Below, piece by piece: positions 9,687 through 17,984 of a stretch of 64,000 nucleotides of DNA (position 1 is its first letter; each line of letters starts with the position of its first letter). This stretch comes from Streptomyces durmitorensis. Its GTDB lineage: Bacteria; Actinomycetota; Actinomycetes; Streptomycetales; Streptomycetaceae. The notes under the pieces were generated by a model. It was not told where the DNA came from and made no database searches. It saw nothing but the letters and a program-made list of their open reading frames with translations. A program made the position numbers and the translations under genes. The DNA lies in assembly GCF_023498005.1 (NCBI RefSeq), contig NZ_CP097289.1, positions 5,580,001 through 5,644,000 of the forward strand. The letters are read 5' to 3'.

Positions 9687-10982
9687 ATGCCCGATGCCGC
9701 ACGGCGGCTGAAGAGCCTTGCCGAACAACTGCTGGGAGCCCCGCTCCCCGTACGTATTCGTGCCTGGGACGGTTCCGAAGCAGGCCCGCCGGGCGCCCCC
9801 ACCCTCGTCGTACGCAACCGCCGCGCCCTGCGCCGCCTCATGTGGAAGCCCGGCGAGCTGGGCCTCGCCCGTGCCTGGGTGGCCGGGGACCTGGACGTCG
9901 AGGGCGATCTGTACGCCGCGCTCGACCGGCTCGCCGGTTTCATCTGGCAGCGCGAGGAGGACGCACGGACCCTCAGGGAGTCCCTGCGCGACCCCGAGTT
10001 CCGCTCCGCCGCCCGCTCCCTGATCGGCCTCGCCGCGCCGTTCCTGCCGCCGTCCCCGCCGCAGGAGGAGATGCGCAGGCGTGGCACCCTCCATCTGCAC
10101 ACCAAGGGCAGCGACCGCCAGGCCATCAGCCACCACTACGACGTGGGCAACGACTTCTACGAGCTGGTGCTCGGCCCCTCGATGGTCTACTCGTGCGCCT
10201 ACTGGGAGTCAGAGGACTCCACCCTCGAGAACGCCCAGCGCGACAAGCTGGAGCTCATCTCCCGCAAGCTCGACCTGAAGCCCGGCATGCGGCTGCTCGA
10301 CGTCGGCTGCGGCTGGGGCTCCATGGCCATCCACGCGGCGCGCGAGCACGGCGTCACCGTCGTCGGCGTCACGCTCTCCCAGGAGCAGGCCGCGTACGGC
10401 AGGAAGCGCATCGCGGAGGAGGGCCTGACCGACCGGATCGAGATCCGCGTCCAGGACTACCGCGACGTGCGCGACGGTCCGTACGACGCGATCTCCTCCA
10501 TCGGTATGGCCGAACACGTCGGCGCCGAGCGGTACTTGGAGTACGCACACGACCTGCACGCCCTTCTCAAACCCGGTGGGCGCCTCCTCAACCACCAGAT
10601 CGCGCGCAGGCCGCAGGCCGACGAGTCGTCGTACACGGTGGACGACTTCATCGACGCCTATGTCTTCCCCGGCGGTGAGCTCGCCCCCGTGGGGTCCACC
10701 GTCGGGCTCCTGGAGCGCGCCGGGTTCGAGGTGCGCGACGTCGAGGCGATCCGCGAGCACTACGCCCTCACGCTGCGCCGCTGGGTCGCCAACCTGGAGG
10801 CCCACTGGAAGGAGGGCCAGCGGCTCACGTCACCGGGCCGCGCCCGCATCTGGCGCCTGTACATGGCGGCGTCCGCGCTCGCCTTCGAGCACAACCACAT
10901 CGGCGTCAACCAGGTCCTCGCGGTGAAGACCTCCGAGGTGGGCGCCTCGGGGATGCCGCTGCGGGCCCGCGACTGGAACTAG
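9687..10982 (+). CDS. cfa: Cyclopropane-fatty-acyl-phospholipid synthase family protein
   Basis: A 431-residue S-adenosylmethionine-dependent methyltransferase of the CFA/MMA-synthase family. It would add a methylene bridge to double bonds of membrane phospholipid acyl chains. The SAM-binding motif is LLDVGCGWGSMAIHAAREHGV near residue 210. The family motif SHHYDVGNDFYELVLGPSMVYSCAYW sits just before it. The N-terminal 150 residues form the lipid-binding region (RNRRALRRLMWKPGELGLARAWVAGDL). GGAGG lies before ATG 9687. It faces the ABC exporter operon and ends at a 26-bp hairpin. The exact lipid product, cyclopropane or methyl-branched, cannot be settled from the sequence. Confidence 0.93.
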   Translation: MPDAARRLKSLAEQLLGAPLPVRIRAWDGSEAGPPGAPTLVVRNRRALRRLMWKPGELGLARAWVAGDLDVEGDLYAALDRLAGFIWQREEDARTLRESLRDPEFRSAARSLIGLAAPFLPPSPPQEEMRRRGTLHLHTKGSDRQAISHHYDVGNDFYELVLGPSMVYSCAYWESEDSTLENAQRDKLELISRKLDLKPGMRLLDVGCGWGSMAIHAAREHGVTVVGVTLSQEQAAYGRKRIAEEGLTDRIEIRVQDYRDVRDGPYDAISSIGMAEHVGAERYLEYAHDLHALLKPGGRLLNHQIARRPQADESSYTVDDFIDAYVFPGGELAPVGSTVGLLERAGFEVRDVEAIREHYALTLRRWVANLEAHWKEGQRLTSPGRARIWRLYMAASALAFEHNHIGVNQVLAVKTSEVGASGMPLRARDWN

Positions 10983-11000
10983 GCGGCACGAGGCGGTGCG

Positions 11001-11057
11001 TACGTGAACGAGTGGGGCCCCGGGCGGCGATCGCCCGGGGCCCCACTCGTTCACGTA
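11001..11057. terminator. Bidirectional terminator with a 26-bp perfect stem
   Basis: A perfect 26-bp inverted repeat (11001-11026 with 11032-11057) has a 5-base loop. It sits between the convergent cfa gene and ABC permease gene, ending 10 bases from the permease stop codon, so it probably stops transcription from both sides. Confidence 0.92.
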
Positions 11058-11067
11058 ACGGCCGGTG

Positions 11068-13575
11068 CTACTCGGCCTTGATCGCCATCAGCGGGTTCAG
11101 CTTGGCCGCGCTGCGGGCCGGCCACATCGCCGCGAGGACACCGACGAGGCCCGCGATGCAGAGGAAGATCGCGATACGGCCGAGCGGGATCTCCATGGAG
11201 TACGTCTTCACCGTGCCGGAGATGCTGTTGCCCGCGACCCAGCCCATGAAGAGGCCGAGGCCGATGCCGAGCACCGCGCCGAACAGGGAGATGATGACCG
11301 CCTCCAGGCGCACCATCTGCTTGACCTTCGCGCGGTCGAGGCCGATGGCCCGCAACATGCCGATCTCGTGCTTCCGCTCGAAGACCGACATGGCCAGGGT
11401 GTTGATGACGCCGAGCACCGCGATCAGGATGGCCATCGCCAGGAGGCCGTAGAGCATGTTCAGCATCATGTTGATCGCGCCACCGATCTCGTTGCTGATC
11501 GCGTCCTTGTCCTGGATCTTCAGGGCGGGGTTGTCACCGAGCGCCTTGACGATGGAGTCCTCGGCCTTGTCGGAGGTGCCGCCCGCCATCTTCACCAGGA
11601 CCTGCTGGTCGGTGATCTTGGACATGTGCGCGTCGACCACGGAGAGCGGCGTGAACAGGCCGTTGATCATCTCGTTCTGCTCGTAGATGCCGGCGATCTT
11701 CAGCTTGACCGTCTTGTCGTCGTCGAACTTCACCGGGACGGTGTCGCCGGTCCTGAGGCCCTTCTTGTCCGCGGTCTTCTTGTCCAGGAGCGTGGAGTCG
11801 CCCTTCAGGCCCGCGAGCGAGCCGCTGGTGAAGTCCAGGCTCGCGACCTTGCCGAAGTCCTTCTCGTCGACGCCGGTGACCTGGTTGTACGAGCCGTCCA
11901 GCTCGCCGTAGGCCGTGCGCAGCGGGCTGCTCGCCTCGACGTCGGGGAGCTTGTCCAGCTTCTCGCGGACCTCGGGGGTCAGCGGCTCGTAGTTGGCCAT
12001 GGAGACGGTGTAGTCGGCCTTCAGGGAGCCCGCGGCCATCTTGTTGATGGCGCTGCTCATGGAGGTCGCGACGACCGTCATCGCCGTGATGAGGGTCAGG
12101 CCGATCATCAGCGCCGCGGCGGTGGACGCCGTACGGCGCGGGTTGCGCACCGAGTTGAGCCGGGACAGCTTTCCCGGGACGCCGAACGGCTTCAGGAGCG
12201 GGGCCGACGCGGCGATGAAGGGGCGCGACAGGAGCGGCGTGAGGACGATGACGCCGACGAGGATGGTCGCGGCGCCCCCGGCCATCACGTAGTTGTCGTC
12301 CATGAACATCATGACCGTGCCGATGGCGACGATGACCGAGCCGATGGTGTTGCGGACGACCAGGCCACGTGCGGTCGGCGTCGCGTGGACGCTGTTCATC
12401 GCGGCGACCGGCGGGATCCGCGCGGCGCGGCGGCCCGGCAGCCAGGCGGCCAGCATGGTCACGACCACGCCGATGATCAGGGCGACGACGATCGTGAGCG
12501 GGGCGATGACGAGCGGCCCGTCGGGCAGCGAGGCGCCCGCGGAGTTCATCAGGGACTCCAGGCCGACGGCCACGCCGATGCCGAGCGCGAAGCCGGTCAC
12601 GGCGGCCACCAGGCCCACCAGGAACGCCTCGATGAGCACGGAGCGCGTCACCTGACGGCGGGAGGCGCCGACGGCGCGCATCAGGGCCAGTTCCTTGGTG
12701 CGCTGGGCGACCAGCATGGTGAAGGTGTTGGCGATGATGAAGATGCCGACGAAGAGCGCGATGCCGGCGAAGATCAGCAGGACCTGGCTCATCGAGCTGG
12801 TCTGCTGCTCGATCATGCGGTCCTGGTCGGACTTGAGCTCGGCGCCGGTGACGGCGTCCGTGTCCTTCGGCAGGATCTTGTCGACCGAGCTCTTCAGCGC
12901 CGTCTCGGAGGTGCCCGCCGCGGCCTTCACGTCGATCTCGTCGTACTCGGTCTTGCCGAGGGCCGTGCGCGCGGTGTCGTTGTCGAACACCACCAGGCTG
13001 CCGCCCGCGAGGACGCTGCCGTCCTCGGTGTCGAAGACGCCGCTGACCTTGGCCTGCTTCACCGGTCCGTCGGTGGAGTAGCGGACGGTGTCGCCGACCT
13101 TGTAGCCGGTGCGCGCGGCGGTGCGGGAGTCGAGGGCGATGTCACCGGCGGACTTCGGGGCGGCGCCCTTGGTGAAGTCGTAGCGCGGGTCCTTGCCGTC
13201 CTTGCCCGGGAAGTAGTTGGCGCCGGAGGTGCCCCACTCGCCGCCCACCAGCTTGCCGTCCTTGTCGGCGAGCGCGGTGAAGCCGGAGACACCGGCGATC
13301 GCGGAGTCGGCGCCGGGCAGGCTGCCCGCCTTCTTCACGAGGGAGTCGGTCAGGCGCGGCTTCTGCTTGGTCTCGTCGTCCTCGCCGCCGAACTGCTGGA
13401 TGGCGACGGAGACATGGTCGAAGCTCTTCGCCGACTTGTTCTTGTAGGCGTTGCCGAAGGTGTCGGTGAAGACCAGGGTGCCGGAGACGAAGGCGACGCC
13501 GAGCATGACGGCGAGCACGGTCATCAACAGCCTGGCCTTGTGCGCGAGCACGTTGCGCAGGGCGGTACGGAACAT
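11068..13575 (-). CDS. ABC transporter permease, MacB/FtsX type
   Basis: An 835-residue permease with two FtsX-type membrane modules. The layout from the N-terminus is one transmembrane helix (LLMTVLAVMLGVAFVSGTLVF) and a large extracytoplasmic MacB_PCD domain of about 200 residues. Three helices follow (MSQVLLIFAGIALFVGIFIIANTFTML), then a middle block of helices, a second extracytoplasmic domain, and three C-terminal helices (MLYGLLAMAILIAVLGVINTLAMSVFERKHEIGMLRAIG). The repeated coupling motif xxELALMRAVGAS / HEIGMLRAIGLD is typical of FtsX-like exporters. ATG 13575 is preferred to an upstream TTG because AGGAC is well placed. It pairs with the ATPase gene upstream across a dispersed repeat. 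The substrate is unknown; lipoprotein, peptide or drug export are all possible. Confidence 0.92.
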   Translation of the reverse strand: MFRTALRNVLAHKARLLMTVLAVMLGVAFVSGTLVFTDTFGNAYKNKSAKSFDHVSVAIQQFGGEDDETKQKPRLTDSLVKKAGSLPGADSAIAGVSGFTALADKDGKLVGGEWGTSGANYFPGKDGKDPRYDFTKGAAPKSAGDIALDSRTAARTGYKVGDTVRYSTDGPVKQAKVSGVFDTEDGSVLAGGSLVVFDNDTARTALGKTEYDEIDVKAAAGTSETALKSSVDKILPKDTDAVTGAELKSDQDRMIEQQTSSMSQVLLIFAGIALFVGIFIIANTFTMLVAQRTKELALMRAVGASRRQVTRSVLIEAFLVGLVAAVTGFALGIGVAVGLESLMNSAGASLPDGPLVIAPLTIVVALIIGVVVTMLAAWLPGRRAARIPPVAAMNSVHATPTARGLVVRNTIGSVIVAIGTVMMFMDDNYVMAGGAATILVGVIVLTPLLSRPFIAASAPLLKPFGVPGKLSRLNSVRNPRRTASTAAALMIGLTLITAMTVVATSMSSAINKMAAGSLKADYTVSMANYEPLTPEVREKLDKLPDVEASSPLRTAYGELDGSYNQVTGVDEKDFGKVASLDFTSGSLAGLKGDSTLLDKKTADKKGLRTGDTVPVKFDDDKTVKLKIAGIYEQNEMINGLFTPLSVVDAHMSKITDQQVLVKMAGGTSDKAEDSIVKALGDNPALKIQDKDAISNEIGGAINMMLNMLYGLLAMAILIAVLGVINTLAMSVFERKHEIGMLRAIGLDRAKVKQMVRLEAVIISLFGAVLGIGLGLFMGWVAGNSISGTVKTYSMEIPLGRIAIFLCIAGLVGVLAAMWPARSAAKLNPLMAIKAE

Positions 13576-13606
13576 GGGAGTCAAGTCCTGGTGGGAGAGA
13601 AGAGGA

Positions 13607-13678
13607 GCGCCCCAAAGGGGCGCGGGGAACTGCGCGACCAGCCACGACGTACGCGCAGGCGGCGAACCTGCGGACGTG
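13607..13678. repeat. Dispersed repeat family B, single-arm copy
   Basis: The sequence gcgccccaaaggggcgcgg, then ggaactgcgcgaccagccac, matches the left arm of the copies at 57948 and 61795. It is followed by a local hairpin (ccacg...cgtgg). This copy lies between the ATPase and permease genes of one operon, where it may fold in the mRNA. Confidence 0.85.
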
Positions 13679-13686
13679 GCACGGCG

Positions 13687-14457
13687 CTAGCTCGTTCGTC
13701 CCTTGGCGTCGAAGGCCTTCATCCGGTCGAGCACGCCGTCGGCGGACGGATCGACCATCTCGTCGACGATGCGCCCGTCGGCCAGGAAGATCACGCGATC
13801 CGCGTACGCCGCGGCCACCGGGTCGTGGGTGACCATCACGACGGTCTGGCCCAGTTCGCGTACGGAGTTGCGCAGGAAGCCGAGGACCTCGGCGCCCGAG
13901 CGGGAGTCCAGGTTTCCCGTGGGCTCATCGCCGAAGATGATGTCCGGCTGAGAGGCCAACGCACGGGCCACGGCGACACGCTGCTGCTGCCCGCCGGACA
14001 GCTCGGTGGGCCGGTGCTTGAGCCGCCCGGCCAGGCCGACCATGGCGATGACCTGCTCAAGCCACGCAGTGTCCGGCTTGCGGCCCGCGATGTCCATCGG
14101 CAGCGTGATGTTCTCCAGGGCCGTCAGCGTCGGGAGGAGGTTGAAGGCCTGGAAGATGAAGCCGATCTTGTCCCGGCGGAGCTTGGTGAGCTGCTTGTCC
14201 TTGAGGGTGGACAGCTCGGTCTCGCCGATCCGCACGGAGCCGCCGCTGAAGCTGTCGAGCCCGGCGACGCAGTGCATCAGGGTCGACTTGCCGGAGCCCG
14301 ACGGGCCCATGATCGCGGTGAACTCGCCCTGCCGGAAGTCGACGGAGACATGGTCCAGGGCGACCACCTGGGTCTCGCCCTGGCCGTACACCTTGGAGAG
14401 GTCCGTGGCGCGCGCGGCCACTGCGGTGGTGCGGGCGGCGAAGGGGGTGGTGGTCAC
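13687..14457 (-). CDS. ABC transporter ATP-binding protein, MacB/LolD type
   Basis: A 256-residue ATPase that powers the adjacent FtsX-type permease. Walker A is GPSGSGKST, the signature is LSGGQQQRVAVARAL, Walker B is IIFGDEPTGNLDS and the H-loop is VMVTHDP. The sequence GNLDSRSGAEVLGFLRNSV after Walker B is typical of the MacB/LolD exporter clade. GTG 14457 is chosen because AGGAG lies nine bases upstream and the ABC fold starts soon after; the frame stays open further upstream to 14586. The gene is transcribed away from the bldA tRNA, and the permease lies 111 bases downstream. The operon has no accessory membrane-fusion gene, as usual in Gram-positives. Confidence 0.93.
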   Translation of the reverse strand: MTTTPFAARTTAVAARATDLSKVYGQGETQVVALDHVSVDFRQGEFTAIMGPSGSGKSTLMHCVAGLDSFSGGSVRIGETELSTLKDKQLTKLRRDKIGFIFQAFNLLPTLTALENITLPMDIAGRKPDTAWLEQVIAMVGLAGRLKHRPTELSGGQQQRVAVARALASQPDIIFGDEPTGNLDSRSGAEVLGFLRNSVRELGQTVVMVTHDPVAAAYADRVIFLADGRIVDEMVDPSADGVLDRMKAFDAKGRTS

Positions 14458-14787
14458 GGGGCGGTGCTCCTGTCGGGACGACGAGTGGGGACGTACTCCA
14501 TCGTGCTTGCGGATCCGCGCCGTGTAGTCAGCCGCTGTTCCGGTTCCGAGGGCCCTCTCCAGTCGGACTCGAGGCGCTTGTGTCATACCTGGGGATGACC
14601 TCGGCCCCTGACACGGGTAGCACCTGCCAGTGACCCGGGGACATTCCGGAAGCGGCTAAATTCCGTCATTCCGTACCGGAGGGCGCACAGCGGTGGAAGG
14701 GCCTGCGGCATGTACCGATGGGCTGTACCGGTGGCTGATGCACCCTCAGACGTCAATAAAATAAGACAACATCGGGCTGTTGTTCCG

Positions 14788-14815
14788 CTGTTCGGGGGAC
14801 GCCTCCCGATAGGGT
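14788..14815 (+). promoter_or_regulatory. Candidate bldA promoter
   Basis: TAGGGT at 14810-14815 is a good Streptomyces -10 hexamer. CTGTTC at 14788-14793, 16 bases before it, is the best-placed -35. Transcription would start some 20 bases before the tRNA. The rest of the 387-base gap 14458-14844 contains the exporter leader and no recognisable gene. Confidence 0.5.
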
Positions 14816-14844
14816 CGAATCACTTGATGCGGAGCCCATGGCCT

Positions 14845-14927
14845 GCCCGGATGGTGGAATGCAGACACGGCGAGCTTAAACCTCGCTGCCCCTAGCGGGC
14901 GTGCCGGTTCAAGTCCGGCTCCGGGCA
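14845..14927 (+). tRNA. bldA: tRNA-Leu (anticodon UAA), bldA
   Basis: An 83-base class II tRNA folds fully. The acceptor stem is gcccgga/tccgggc, the D-arm is closed by gtg/cac, and the anticodon stem is gcgag/ctcgc with loop cttaaac, giving anticodon UAA. There is a long variable arm of 16 bases, and the T-arm is gccgg/ccggc with loop ttcaagt. CCA is not encoded. In Streptomyces the only tRNA reading UUA is the bldA product. Because TTA codons are very rare at this GC content, bldA works as a translational switch for aerial growth and antibiotic genes. It lies between the ABC exporter operon and the pobA regulator gene. Confidence 0.96.
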
Positions 14928-14955
14928 CCTCCACCAAGCCGTCGGCGCTATGGCG

Positions 14956-16614
14956 CTACGGCATCAGTACGCCGTTGAAGCGGGCCGCCGTGTGCAGGTC
15001 CGCCTCGATCGCCGCCGCCGTCTCGCGCAGCGCGGGAAGCAGCGCCTCGATGGTCTCCTCCAGCGGGGCGGTGCCCGCGTGCTGGGCCACGTTCAGGGCG
15101 GCGACCACGCGTCCTGCCGCGTCCCTGAGCGGTACGGCGACCGAGCGCAGGCCCTCCTCCAGCTCCTCGTCCGCGGTGGCGTGGCCGTCGGCGGCGGCCC
15201 GGTCGAGGATGCGGTGCAGGGCGGCCGGGTCGGTGACGGTGCGCCGGGTGAGGGGCTTGGGCGGGGCCGCCTCCAGGAGGCGCGCGCGCTCCGCCTCCGG
15301 CAGCCCGGCGAGCAGGACGCGGCCCATGGCCGTGGGGTAGGCGGGGAAGCGCGTGCCGAGCGTGATGTGGACGCTCATCACGCGGACCGTCGCGGCCCGC
15401 GCCACGTACAGGATGTCCGTGCCGTCGAGCACTGTCACCGAGGCCGACTGGTGGACGCGGCCCGTCAGTTGACGCAAGTGCGGCTCGGCGATGTCGGCGA
15501 AGCCGAGGCGGGAGAGGCGGGCGTAGCCGAGCTCCATGATGCGGGGGAGCGGGCGGTAGAGGCGGCCGTCGTGCGCCGCGTACCCCTCGGCCTCCAGGGT
15601 GTGCAGACAGCGGCGTGCGGTGGCCCGTGGCAGGCCCGTGGCCGCGGCGACGGCGGTGAGCGGGAGGCCGTCGCCGCGGGCCCGGCCCAGGGCGCGCAGG
15701 ACGGTGAGGCCGCGGGCGAGCGACTGGAGGAAGCCGGGACCCAGTTCGGCCTTGGCGTCCGCCGTGGCGGATTCCTGAACCTCCGTCAATTCAGGCTCCG
15801 CGTACGTGGCTTGTGCGGTCGGCAGGGACTCCAGGAGCGCCGCTTCCGCGCGCAGCCTCGGCAGCACAAGATCCGCCAGGCCCTGTGCCGTGTGCCTGCT
15901 GGTGTGGCTCACCGCGGACAGGGCGTACCGGGCGCGGCCCGTCGCGTCGCGCACCGGGACCGCCGTCGCGATCAGGCCCGGCTCGATCAACTGGTCGTCC
16001 AGGGCCCAGCCCGTCACGCGCGAGCGCTCCACGCGGTCCGTGAGGTCCGGGGGTGTGGACGCGGGGCCCGGCGGCAGCGCGGGGAAGGCGCGCCCCTCGG
16101 GGTCGGCGGCCACCCGGGCCCGCCACGCCGCCCACGCGGCCTCGTCCCACTCGGCGGCGAACAGCGCGCCCGGCGCGCACCGTTCGGCGGGGAGCAGATC
16201 GCCGATGCGGAACGCCACCGACATGGCGCGGCGCCGCGCGGCCTGCGTCACGAAGCGGACGCCGTCGCCGTCCGGCACCGCGAGGGACACCGACTCGTCA
16301 AGCTCGTCCGCGAGCCGTGCGGTGCGCGCCGCGACCTCGCCGCTGAGCCCGCTCGCCGCGAGGTAGGCGTTGCCGAGCTCCATCAGGCGGGGCGTGAGGT
16401 GGAGTTCCTGGCCCTGTTCGCGTACGTACCCGATGCGGGCCAGGGTCGCCACGACCCGGTCCACCGTCGAGCGGGCCAGGCCGGTGGCGCGGACGAGGTC
16501 GCCCGCCCTGGCCTGGTCGGCGACCGCGAGGGCGCGAAGGACCGCGAGGCCGCGCTCCAGGGGGCGTACGGACTCTTCGCGTACGGACTTTTCGCGTACG
16601 GACTCTTCTGGCAT
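14956..16614 (-). CDS. Tandem-fused IclR-family transcriptional regulator (PobR/PcaR-like)
   Basis: A 552-residue protein made of two complete IclR units, while a usual IclR regulator has about 250 residues. Unit 1 starts at SVRPLERGLAVLRAL with a winged helix (AGDLVRATGLARSTVDRVVATLARIGYV) and an effector domain through about residue 270. Unit 2 restarts at LARGLTVLRALGRARG with its own winged helix (LTAVAAATGLPRATARRCLHTLEAEGYA) and ends with a full effector domain (LRSVAVPLRDAAGRVVAALNVAQ). It is divergent from pobA and so probably controls 4-hydroxybenzoate catabolism. ATG 16614 has GGAG upstream. Residues 2-16 come from a 15-bp tandem repeat. The effector is inferred to be 4-hydroxybenzoate or protocatechuate. 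Confidence 0.9.
   Translation of the reverse strand: MPEESVREKSVREESVRPLERGLAVLRALAVADQARAGDLVRATGLARSTVDRVVATLARIGYVREQGQELHLTPRLMELGNAYLAASGLSGEVAARTARLADELDESVSLAVPDGDGVRFVTQAARRRAMSVAFRIGDLLPAERCAPGALFAAEWDEAAWAAWRARVAADPEGRAFPALPPGPASTPPDLTDRVERSRVTGWALDDQLIEPGLIATAVPVRDATGRARYALSAVSHTSRHTAQGLADLVLPRLRAEAALLESLPTAQATYAEPELTEVQESATADAKAELGPGFLQSLARGLTVLRALGRARGDGLPLTAVAAATGLPRATARRCLHTLEAEGYAAHDGRLYRPLPRIMELGYARLSRLGFADIAEPHLRQLTGRVHQSASVTVLDGTDILYVARAATVRVMSVHITLGTRFPAYPTAMGRVLLAGLPEAERARLLEAAPPKPLTRRTVTDPAALHRILDRAAADGHATADEELEEGLRSVAVPLRDAAGRVVAALNVAQHAGTAPLEETIEALLPALRETAAAIEADLHTAARFNGVLMP
16566..16610 (-). repeat. Three 15-bp tandem repeats at the IclR N-terminus
   Basis: gtacggactcttcgc occurs three times with one or two base changes, encoding SVREE/SVREK/SVREE immediately after the start codon. 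The units keep frame, so a copy-number change would only vary the length of the N-terminal tail. Confidence 0.9.
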
Positions 16615-16718
16615 GGCGCCGCTCCTCGCGCGGGGGTGGAACCGGGCGCACCGAAAGTGGCTGCCCCGCAACCGTTGACAGCCGCTGGGTCCGGTCGGAG
16701 ACTCCCGTCAGCACATTA

Positions 16719-16732
16719 TGAACGAAAGTTCA
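16719..16732. promoter_or_regulatory. Candidate IclR operator in the pobR-pobA intergenic region
   Basis: tgaacgaaagttca is a palindrome with perfect 5-bp arms around gaaa, 28 bases before the pobA start. TTGACA at 16675-16680 is a likely -35 element of the same promoter region. IclR proteins typically bind short AT-rich palindromes of this kind. Confidence 0.5.
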
Positions 16733-16760
16733 CCAGACGAACAAGTGGAGGGGTCGGCCG

Positions 16761-17939
16761 ATGCGCACCACCGTCGGAATCATCGGAGCCGGACCGGCGG
16801 GCCTGCTCCTCGCCCGCCTGCTGCACAACGCCGGCATCGATTCCGTCGTCCTGGAGACCCGGGACCGCGCCTACGTCGAGCAGCGCCAGCGCGCCGGGAT
16901 CCTGGAGCAGGGCACCGTCGACGTCCTGCGCGAGGCGGGCGCCGCCGCCCGCATGGACCGCGAGGGCATCGGGCACGACGGCATCGAGCTGCGCTTCGAC
17001 CGCCGCAGGCACCGCGTCGACTTCCCCGCGCTCACGGGCGGCCGGTCCGTGATGGTCTACGCCCAGACCGAGGTCTGCAAGGACCTCATAGCCCTCCAGC
17101 TCGCCGCCGGCGGCCCGCTGCTCTTCGAGGCCGAGGCGCTCGCCGTCGAGGGCGCCGAGACCCAGAGCCCGCGCGTCCGCTTCCGCCACCAGGGCCGCGA
17201 GGACGTCCTCGCATGCGACTACGTGGTGGGCTGCGACGGCTCCTGGGGCGTGGCCCGCAAGGCCGTGCCCGCCGATGTCTCACGGGTCTTCGAGCGGACG
17301 TACCCCTTCGGCTGGCTCGGCATCCTCGCCGACGTGCCGCCCTCGCACGACGAACTGGTCTACGCCCGCCACGACCGCGGCTTCGCCCTCCTGTCCATGC
17401 GCTCGCCCACCGTCACGCGCGCCTACCTCCAGGTCCCCGCGGGCACGGACGCCGCCGACTGGGGCGACGAGGAGATCTGGGACGAGCTCGACCGCCGCCT
17501 GGAGACGGACGACCCCGCCTGGACGCTGAAGCGCGGACCCATCACCTCCAAGTCCGTCACCCCCATGCGCAGCCACGTCCACGAGCCGATGCGCCACGGA
17601 CGCGTCTTCCTCGCCGGGGACGCCGCCCACATCGTCCCGCCCACCGGCGCCAAGGGCCTCAACCTCGCCGTCGGCGACGTCGTCACCTTCGCCCGCGCCC
17701 TCGCCGAGTACCGCGAGACCGGCTCCGACGCCCGCCTGGAGGCGTACTCGGAGACCTGCCTGCGCCGCGTCTGGCAGGCCGAGCGCTTCTCGTACGCGAT
17801 GACCACGATGCTGCACCGCGCCCCCGAAGCCACCCCCTTCGACGACCGCATCCAGCTCGCCCAGCTGGACCGCATCGCCTCGTCGCGCTCGGCCGATGCC
17901 GACCTCGCGGAGAGCTACACCGGATTCCCGCTCGACTGA
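16761..17939 (+). CDS. pobA: 4-hydroxybenzoate 3-monooxygenase
   Basis: A 392-residue flavoprotein hydroxylase, matching the usual 394-residue length. It converts 4-hydroxybenzoate to protocatechuate using NAD(P)H and O2. Motifs: the FAD dinucleotide fold GIIGAGPAGLLLARLL at residues 5-20, the DG motif YVVGCDGSWG near residue 155, and the GD motif RVFLAGDAAHIVPPTGAKGLNLAVGD near residue 285. The QRAGILEQGTVDVL segment is typical of the PobA clade. GGAGGGG lies nine bases before the ATG. It is divergent from the tandem IclR regulator and 45 bases ahead of a matching aromatic-acid transporter. Downstream ring-cleavage (pca) genes are not in the window. Confidence 0.95.
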   Translation: MRTTVGIIGAGPAGLLLARLLHNAGIDSVVLETRDRAYVEQRQRAGILEQGTVDVLREAGAAARMDREGIGHDGIELRFDRRRHRVDFPALTGGRSVMVYAQTEVCKDLIALQLAAGGPLLFEAEALAVEGAETQSPRVRFRHQGREDVLACDYVVGCDGSWGVARKAVPADVSRVFERTYPFGWLGILADVPPSHDELVYARHDRGFALLSMRSPTVTRAYLQVPAGTDAADWGDEEIWDELDRRLETDDPAWTLKRGPITSKSVTPMRSHVHEPMRHGRVFLAGDAAHIVPPTGAKGLNLAVGDVVTFARALAEYRETGSDARLEAYSETCLRRVWQAERFSYAMTTMLHRAPEATPFDDRIQLAQLDRIASSRSADADLAESYTGFPLD

Positions 17940-17984
17940 ACGCATCCCCGTCCCCACCAGGTCCCACAAAGAAGTGAGAACCCC

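Noticed and set aside
11065..14598. A very long open frame on the plus strand across the ABC exporter genes
   Set aside because: It runs antisense to two clear ABC genes and comes from their codon bias; its translation has the Arg/Gly/Asp/His-rich composition of a shadow frame.
14710..14895. Small open frames overlapping the bldA tRNA
   Set aside because: They overlap a structural RNA and its promoter and lack ribosome sites.
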